Shown here: piece after piece, positions 6,302 through 10,984 of the stretch
Position numbering within the stretch: position 1 is the stretch's first letter
Layout of the letters: every line of letters starts with the position of its first letter
NCBI GenBank assembly: GCA_024231375.1
Contig: JAAEQP010001805.1
Span: forward strand, 1-10,984
Length of the DNA: 10,984 nucleotides
Direction: 5' to 3'
DNA from: a bacterium
Lineage (GTDB): Bacteria > Hydrogenedentota > Hydrogenedentia > Hydrogenedentiales > SLHB01
Made by a program: the position numbers and the translations under genes
Notes under the pieces: generated by a model
Database searches by the model: none
What the model was told of the DNA's origin: nothing
What the model saw: the letters and a program-made list of their open reading frames with translations, nothing else

Positions 6302-7585
6302 TCACAGCTCCCGCGGCTTCACGTTCGTCAGCTTCACCACAACCGGATTGGGCCACTTGCTGTCGTTGTACAGCCGGTGCGCGCGGACTACGCTGACGCG
6401 TAGCGCATACTCTTCCTGCGTGAACCGTGGCGTGGCATCGGCGCTGGGGTCGTATTCAACCAAGCGGCCCGCGTGCCCCAGCACTTCAACCGTCGTGTCG
6501 GCGGTAGCCTGTGCGCTCCGGATGGTGAAATCTCTGCGCGCGCCTCGCCGCCAGCCCTGCTGGTTCGTGAGAATGGCGTAGAGGGTATCGGAATCCTTGC
6601 CTTTGGTGAACCAAATGTCGCCCTCGCGGACGACGTGCCACGGCCGAGTTTCGTAGACGGCTTCCTGGTTCACGAACAGCCACAGGGCCAGTTCGCGGAT
6701 GCGGCGTTCCTGCTCGAACGGGATCTCGCCGTCGGGCGTCGGCCCTACGTTCAACAGGAAGTTGCCGCCCTTCGCACGCATCTCGATGAGCATATTGATG
6801 AGTTGCCCACCCGATTTGTACTCCTCGTTTGTCGGTTTGAACTGCCACTGGTTGCCCATGGTGTAGCACGCCTCCCACGGCCCCGGCATGGGCCCGTCCG
6901 GCGTGCTCTGTTCGGGCGTCGCCATGACCCCGCGCGTGATGCACACGTTCGGGTCCACGGCCCAGATGTCCTCAACGGCCTGGTCGTTGTCGAAGCTGTC
7001 CAGGAACGCCAGATCGATGGGTCCGTAGTTCGAGAACAATTCACCGAGCTGCTTCCGGTTGTGTTCGCGCAACTCCGGATTGTTCTTGGGGTAGGCGTAG
7101 TCCCGCTTGCGGGCGATGTCACGACCCTGCTGGTTCAACACCCACGCATCCTCCGGCGAGAAGTACATCCCGACCGCCAGACCCTCGGCCCTGAACGCGT
7201 CGGCCACCTGCCGCACGATGTCCTGATTATGCGGCGTGTTCATGACGTTGAACGGCGTGCTCGCTGTGTCCCACATGCAGAACCCGCTGTGGTGTTTCGC
7301 GGTGAACATGACGTACTTGATGCCCGCCACACGCGCCAGTCGTGCCCAGTCTTTCGGGTCGAACCGGCGTGGCTCAAAGGTCTTGGGCAATTCCGTGTAG
7401 AACCGGTGGATGTAGTCGTCCGACGCCCCGGCCAACGAGTGGCTGATAACGCTGCCCAGTTGCGAATCCACGCCCCAGTGGATGAACATGCCCAACGCCA
7501 GGTCCATGAACCATTCGTCCCGTCCGGCGGCGTTCTTGAACGCACCGGCGTTCTGCGGGTCGGACGGAGCTGCTGCGAGCGCCAT
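6302..7585 (-). CDS. Alpha-L-fucosidase, glycoside hydrolase family 29
   Basis: A 427-residue retaining alpha-L-fucosidase that removes terminal fucose from glycans. The TIM barrel spans about 25-310, with GMFIHWGVDS (32-41), YVMFTAKHHSGF (91-102), WEACYTMGNQW (237-247) and the GH29 signature KGGNFLLNVGPTPDGEIP (272-289). The segment IDLAFLD (190-196) aligns with the family pattern iD-l-l-W-f-D, making Asp196 the likely nucleophile. The usual Trp in this motif is Phe. The acid/base is not conserved in the family and I cannot assign it. Residues about 315-427 form a beta-sandwich. No signal peptide is visible: only a short MALAAAP stretch before the barrel. GAGGAG at 7594-7599 lies 8 nt before the ATG. 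It is the last gene of the operon, 29 nt behind the GH123-like gene. Confidence 0.93.
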   Translation of the reverse strand: MALAAAPSDPQNAGAFKNAAGRDEWFMDLALGMFIHWGVDSQLGSVISHSLAGASDDYIHRFYTELPKTFEPRRFDPKDWARLARVAGIKYVMFTAKHHSGFCMWDTASTPFNVMNTPHNQDIVRQVADAFRAEGLAVGMYFSPEDAWVLNQQGRDIARKRDYAYPKNNPELREHNRKQLGELFSNYGPIDLAFLDSFDNDQAVEDIWAVDPNVCITRGVMATPEQSTPDGPMPGPWEACYTMGNQWQFKPTNEEYKSGGQLINMLIEMRAKGGNFLLNVGPTPDGEIPFEQERRIRELALWLFVNQEAVYETRPWHVVREGDIWFTKGKDSDTLYAILTNQQGWRRGARRDFTIRSAQATADTTVEVLGHAGRLVEYDPSADATPRFTQEEYALRVSVVRAHRLYNDSKWPNPVVVKLTNVKPREL

Positions 7586-7614
7586 GATTCATACTCCTCT
7601 GTTAAGCGGTATCG

Positions 7615-10185
7615 TCACTGACGGCACGCACGGATATGCGCAATCATGGCGGCCCGGACACCGTCCAAGTCCCGGAGGCTCTCGCCGCCGCCATTCTTCA
7701 GGTTCTCCACCCATTCCTTGGCCCGTTGCGCGGCCGCCGTGTCGCCCGCGTCGTCAATGGCCTTCAATAGCGTCGCCATATACCGGCAATCGTCCGCGGC
7801 TTCCCGCCACCCTTCCCACTGAATGGTGTCGATGACGCCATTCTTGGTCGGGTAAACCATATTGTGGTCCTTGTACGACGGGTGGTCGAAGTCGTTCCAA
7901 ATGTCGTTGAAAGGCCAGTACCAGGCGAAATCCATGGAACCGTCGTAGTCGGCCTGCCATAACAACAGGCCGTAGTTGCGACGGTACGTCTCGGGCAGTT
8001 CGAGTCCGCATTGGGGATTGGCGTAGCAGTAGACGCGTGCGCCCACCGCGTGAATCGCTGCCACCTGCTCGCGCGTCATGGGCGCCGACGCCACGATAGG
8101 CGCGTCGATGAAGTCTCCGGCGTTCTCGAAGTAGGCGCTGTTGCACGCCACCGCCGTCTTGCCGCCCAGTTCGCGCACCGCTTTCGCGTAGGCCCGCTCG
8201 TTTCGCAGCGTTTCGCCCGTCGCCTCGTCGATCATGTAGACGTACACCTCGCCGGCGCCCGCGTCCTTGGCCGCCTTCAGGTGGTTGCGCACCTCCTCCT
8301 TGAATTCTTCTATGGGGTCGATCTCGCCGGTCTCTCTGTTCACGTGCAGACGGCAGCTCAGGGAGAAGAACCGGTCCGTGTGGAGGCCCGCTTCTTTCAT
8401 GAGACGAACGATTCGCCCGTAGTGCTCATATCCATCCCGCGCCATCATGTACATGATGCCGTGGTCGGCCAGGTTCCGCATCTCGGCCAGCACGCGCGCT
8501 TCGTCTTGAGTGCCCCAGCGGTTGTTGACGTTGTAGAGACCGTGGTCCAGCAAGGACGGTTCGAGACTGAAGTCGAGCACTTCGATGTGGAGCGGTATGG
8601 TCGCCGTGATGCCTTCCTTTGATGCAACGGTAATCTTGGACACGTACAATCCCGGTGCCGCATCCTTGGGCGGACGCACGGTCAGCCAGATCTGCTGCGC
8701 GAACCGGGCCGGCATGGAGAAGGGGTGCAGGGTGGCCGCGTCATCCGGATGCGACCAGAGGCTCTGGCGTTTCACAAGGTTCTTGCCGGCATCATAGTCG
8801 ACGGGCACGAGATCTGGATTCTTCAGGAGTAGTTCCGGGAGCAACACCTTGTCGCCGCCACCAATGCTGGTGGGCGCTTCCTGGTACCAGCATTTCACCA
8901 CCCGCACATCAACCGCATCCTCGGGCAAACGCTGGTCTCCACACATCGGTGCATCCACCGATATCGTCACTTTGCTCAGCGCGGCCGGACTGTACGCCAC
9001 GAATGTAGCCGACTCGAATTCACCGGGACACGCCTGCGCTTCGACGGGCCGAGACAGCCCATCCATATCGGGCAACGACGCGGGCGTGATCCACGTGTCC
9101 GTCATCGCCGGATAAGGATACAGAGCCAGCGCCGTGTCTTGTCCCGTGAGAATGGCATCGAGGACGTCCTGGGCCGCGTCCTGGGCCTGTTCGTCAAGCC
9201 GGGCGAGGGTCTCAAGGCGCGATTCCCACGAACTCAGAAAGGCCGCGTCGTCAAGCGCGGTCAGTTCCGAGTTGAATGCGGCCCACTGCGCCTCAACTTC
9301 GTCTATGTCGTTCTTCACCCGAGCTTCGGAAGACACCGCAGCCTTCAACTCGGCCAGACGCGCCATCGTCCCTGCGACCCGCTCCATCGCAGGTCTGACA
9401 CGCAGGTGCATCACCGATTCGCGTTCGAGGTTGCCGGAGAACGCCGCATCCGGCACGAACACCAACGCGCCGAACCGCTTGTGCTCCCGGTAGATGGCCT
9501 CACTTGGCGTCCACGTCATCGCTTCTCGGGGGCCGCCGGCGTTTCGAGCGATCTGTGCCTTCCATAGGGTCAGTGTGTCGGGTGCAATGGTCTCCATCAT
9601 GGTGAAGGGGATCGCGATCTCGGCCGTCCAGCCCGTCTCGGTTTCAGAAACAGCGCTCGACCAGTTGCCGGACCATGCGCCGCTGGCCTGCGTGCCCAAC
9701 TGATCGTATTGCACGCCCTTCGCGTTGAGAATGAGATGAACGTGCTGCTCTTCGGGCGGCACCATCAGCAGTTGCGGCCACAGCGGGTTGGGAATGAGAA
9801 ACAGTTCGATCCCGCTGTCGCGCCACATACCCGGATCGTCCCGCTGCATGCGCTCCGTGACCCGTTGGTCCGCGGTCTCGTCACCGCAATCCACCGCCAC
9901 ATACAAGGCCTTCCGGTCATAGCACATGCGCAACGTTGTCGCCCGCGGAGCCGGTTCCGTCGTCTTGTGGCGGAAGAATCCCTCGGCCACGCCCGCCTGT
10001 TGCCAGCAGACGTCGTCCAACGCACCATCGACAGCAGGCGCCGCATCCACGGGCACGACTTTGAGGAACTGGGGCGATACCTCGTCCGCAGGAGTGGCGG
10101 CATGGGCGACTGCGGGTGCCAGCGCCAGGCACACAAGGAGGCCGATCAAGCGGAAACGCTTATCTGTCAGTTTGTCGGCGGGCAT
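7615..10185 (-). CDS. Exported CBM9-like and GH123/DUF4091-like glycoside hydrolase candidate
   Basis: An 856-residue multidomain protein. Residues 1-29 are a signal peptide (hydrophobic core RLIGLLVCLALAPAVA, cleavage after AHA). Residues about 38-246 match the CBM9-like sandwich: VDGALDDVCW near 52-61, ALYVAV near 93-98, RDSGIELFL near 122-130 and GWTAEIAIPF near 185-194. Residues 255-345 are helical and Glu/Ala-rich, probably a coiled-coil spacer. Residues about 383-538 form a second beta-sandwich. Residues about 545-830 form a TIM-barrel domain of the GH123/DUF4091 type, ending with a QWEGWREAADDCRY motif. Asp653-Glu654 in VYMIDEATGE fits the Asp-Glu pair used by GH123 beta-N-acetylgalactosaminidases (family knowledge; assignment inferred). 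I chose ATG at 10185 over in-frame TTG at 10191 because GAGGAG lies 8 nt before the ATG and only 2 nt before the TTG. Middle gene of the operon, 44 nt after the DUF1080 gene. Confidence 0.82.
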   Translation of the reverse strand: MPADKLTDKRFRLIGLLVCLALAPAVAHAATPADEVSPQFLKVVPVDAAPAVDGALDDVCWQQAGVAEGFFRHKTTEPAPRATTLRMCYDRKALYVAVDCGDETADQRVTERMQRDDPGMWRDSGIELFLIPNPLWPQLLMVPPEEQHVHLILNAKGVQYDQLGTQASGAWSGNWSSAVSETETGWTAEIAIPFTMMETIAPDTLTLWKAQIARNAGGPREAMTWTPSEAIYREHKRFGALVFVPDAAFSGNLERESVMHLRVRPAMERVAGTMARLAELKAAVSSEARVKNDIDEVEAQWAAFNSELTALDDAAFLSSWESRLETLARLDEQAQDAAQDVLDAILTGQDTALALYPYPAMTDTWITPASLPDMDGLSRPVEAQACPGEFESATFVAYSPAALSKVTISVDAPMCGDQRLPEDAVDVRVVKCWYQEAPTSIGGGDKVLLPELLLKNPDLVPVDYDAGKNLVKRQSLWSHPDDAATLHPFSMPARFAQQIWLTVRPPKDAAPGLYVSKITVASKEGITATIPLHIEVLDFSLEPSLLDHGLYNVNNRWGTQDEARVLAEMRNLADHGIMYMMARDGYEHYGRIVRLMKEAGLHTDRFFSLSCRLHVNRETGEIDPIEEFKEEVRNHLKAAKDAGAGEVYVYMIDEATGETLRNERAYAKAVRELGGKTAVACNSAYFENAGDFIDAPIVASAPMTREQVAAIHAVGARVYCYANPQCGLELPETYRRNYGLLLWQADYDGSMDFAWYWPFNDIWNDFDHPSYKDHNMVYPTKNGVIDTIQWEGWREAADDCRYMATLLKAIDDAGDTAAAQRAKEWVENLKNGGGESLRDLDGVRAAMIAHIRACRQ

Positions 10186-10193
10186 GAGCAATA

Positions 10194-10199
10194 CTCCTC
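10194..10199 (-). promoter_or_regulatory. Ribosome binding site deciding the start of the CBM9-GH123-like gene
   Basis: GAGGAG on the minus strand is 8 nt from ATG at 10185 but only 2 nt from the in-frame TTG at 10191. The ATG is therefore the start. The same GAGGAGTAT string precedes the fucosidase gene with identical spacing. Confidence 0.75.
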
Positions 10200-10229
10200 A
10201 TGTTGTGGCGACCGCGACAACGCAAACCG

Positions 10230-10952
10230 CTAGGAACCGTTGCCGTCCTCAGTTCGCGGACGAATGAGGATGTTCCGGTACCAGACCTCGCCGCCGTGGT
10301 CCTGAAGAAGGAGGTTGCCCTGGGCGGGCATCTCGGCATAGGGTGCTTCGAACTTGCCTAGGCGCTCGGTCATCTTGGCAAAATCCGTGTCGATGACCTT
10401 CCAGCCGTTCATGACGACGACGACCTCGGATCCGTCGACGCTGATGTCGTAGGAGTTCCATTCGCCCGCGGGCCGCGCCATGTTAAACATCGGGGTGACC
10501 ACGTCATAGATGGCGCCGCACGAGTTCTTGGTCGGTTGTTCGCCGTAGCTGTCGAGCACCTGCACTTCGAAGCCGCGGTTCACGGGTTCCTCCGGATGGG
10601 CGCGCAAGAAGAGGCCGCTGTTGGCGCCGCCCGCCAGCTTGAACTCCAGGTGTAGGTCGAAATCGCCGAACGATTCCGTCGCAAACCCCACGTACCTCAG
10701 CGGAAGCACCGTGCGGCCGAAGACGTGCAACCCGCCGTCGGAGAGTTCGAAGATGTCCTTGTCGTCCGTCACGTTCTTCCAACCCGGCGCGTGCTCCGCA
10801 TCCAGGAGGTCAACCCATCCGTCGCCCTCAGGGCGGGGCGTGGGCGTGCCGACGGGGGCGGGATCCTGAGGCCAGAAATGGTAGACGCCAAGAATGGCGC
10901 CTTCCACGATGGCGACCAAGGCGAGAAGGATGATAGGCAAACGGCGGCGCAT
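10230..10952 (-). CDS. Membrane-anchored 3-keto-disaccharide hydrolase domain protein (DUF1080)
   Basis: A 240-residue protein with an N-terminal hydrophobic helix (about 5-26) after a short Arg-rich start, so it is anchored or exported. A Pro/Thr-rich linker follows (about 30-43). Residues about 45-234 form the concanavalin-like DUF1080 sandwich (PF06439). Visible motifs are GWVDLLD (45-51), NSGLFLRA (111-118), EVQVLDSYG (129-137), CGAIYD (145-150), PAGEWNSYDI (161-170) and LLQDHGGEVWYRNILIRP (216-233). The family hydrolyses 3-keto glycosides made by partner oxidoreductases; none is present in this window. AGGA at 10962-10965 lies 9 nt before the ATG. It is the first visible gene of the minus-strand operon, 44 nt ahead of the GH123-like gene. 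The promoter must be in or beyond 10953-10984; too little sequence is present to identify it. Confidence 0.88.
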   Translation of the reverse strand: MRRRLPIILLALVAIVEGAILGVYHFWPQDPAPVGTPTPRPEGDGWVDLLDAEHAPGWKNVTDDKDIFELSDGGLHVFGRTVLPLRYVGFATESFGDFDLHLEFKLAGGANSGLFLRAHPEEPVNRGFEVQVLDSYGEQPTKNSCGAIYDVVTPMFNMARPAGEWNSYDISVDGSEVVVVMNGWKVIDTDFAKMTERLGKFEAPYAEMPAQGNLLLQDHGGEVWYRNILIRPRTEDGNGS

Positions 10953-10984
10953 GACGAGTATTCCTGGGTTATTGGTGGGATTCC

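Noticed and set aside
6473..7621. Plus-strand open frame (382 codons) opposite the fucosidase
   Set aside because: His/Arg/Val-rich shadow; the minus strand carries full GH29 motifs.
1..10984. CRISPR array, tRNA, rRNA, insertion sequence or prophage genes
   Set aside because: No regularly spaced repeats, tRNA-like cloverleaf, rRNA segment, transposase or phage protein was seen on either strand.

Overview
The window is a GC-rich, tightly packed bacterial segment made almost entirely of carbohydrate-degradation genes. The 3-keto-disaccharide hydrolase (DUF1080) protein, the CBM9-like plus GH123/DUF4091-like protein, the HAST-type sialidase-like protein and the planctomycete-style double zinc ribbon together suggest a Planctomycetes/PVC or Hydrogenedentes-type environmental bacterium. 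This is inferred from gene content only; no phylogenetic marker is present. Ribosome binding sites are canonical (AAGGAG/GAGGAG 7-9 nt before ATG), and they correct several start codons.

Layout. (1) 1-84: the tail of an intergenic region with a REP-like palindrome and a second small hairpin. (2) 85-1143, minus: a membrane protein flanked by zinc ribbons, function unknown. (3) 1144-1451: a 308-bp non-coding gap with a perfect 7-bp hairpin and short direct repeats. (4) 1452-3745, minus: a FadR-type (FCD) GntR regulator followed 29 nt later by a 523-residue polytopic membrane protein of no recognised family. (5) 3746-3933: a divergent promoter region with two inverted copies of a 9-bp operator-like word, each overlapping or adjoining a -10 box. 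(6) 3934-6296, plus: a soluble protein with distant deoxyhypusine-synthase-like features, translationally coupled (ATGA) to a secreted BNR/Asp-box sialidase-like protein. (7) 6302-10952, minus: a three-gene operon transcribed DUF1080 protein, then CBM9-GH123-like protein, then GH29 alpha-L-fucosidase, meeting the sialidase gene tail-to-tail with a 5-nt gap.

Working model (inference). The GntR protein controls its own operon and the divergent pair, so regulator, candidate transporter, unknown enzyme and sialidase-like protein form one regulon. The adjacent operon supplies a membrane-anchored DUF1080 enzyme, an exported GH123-like protein and a fucosidase with no visible signal peptide. Together this looks like a small glycan-scavenging locus aimed at fucose-containing, possibly amino-sugar- or acidic-sugar-containing glycans. 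It has no SusC/D pair, sulfatase or sugar kinase in view. The most novel parts are the unrecognised membrane protein and the deoxyhypusine-synthase-like protein, which share one apparent operator with the regulator.
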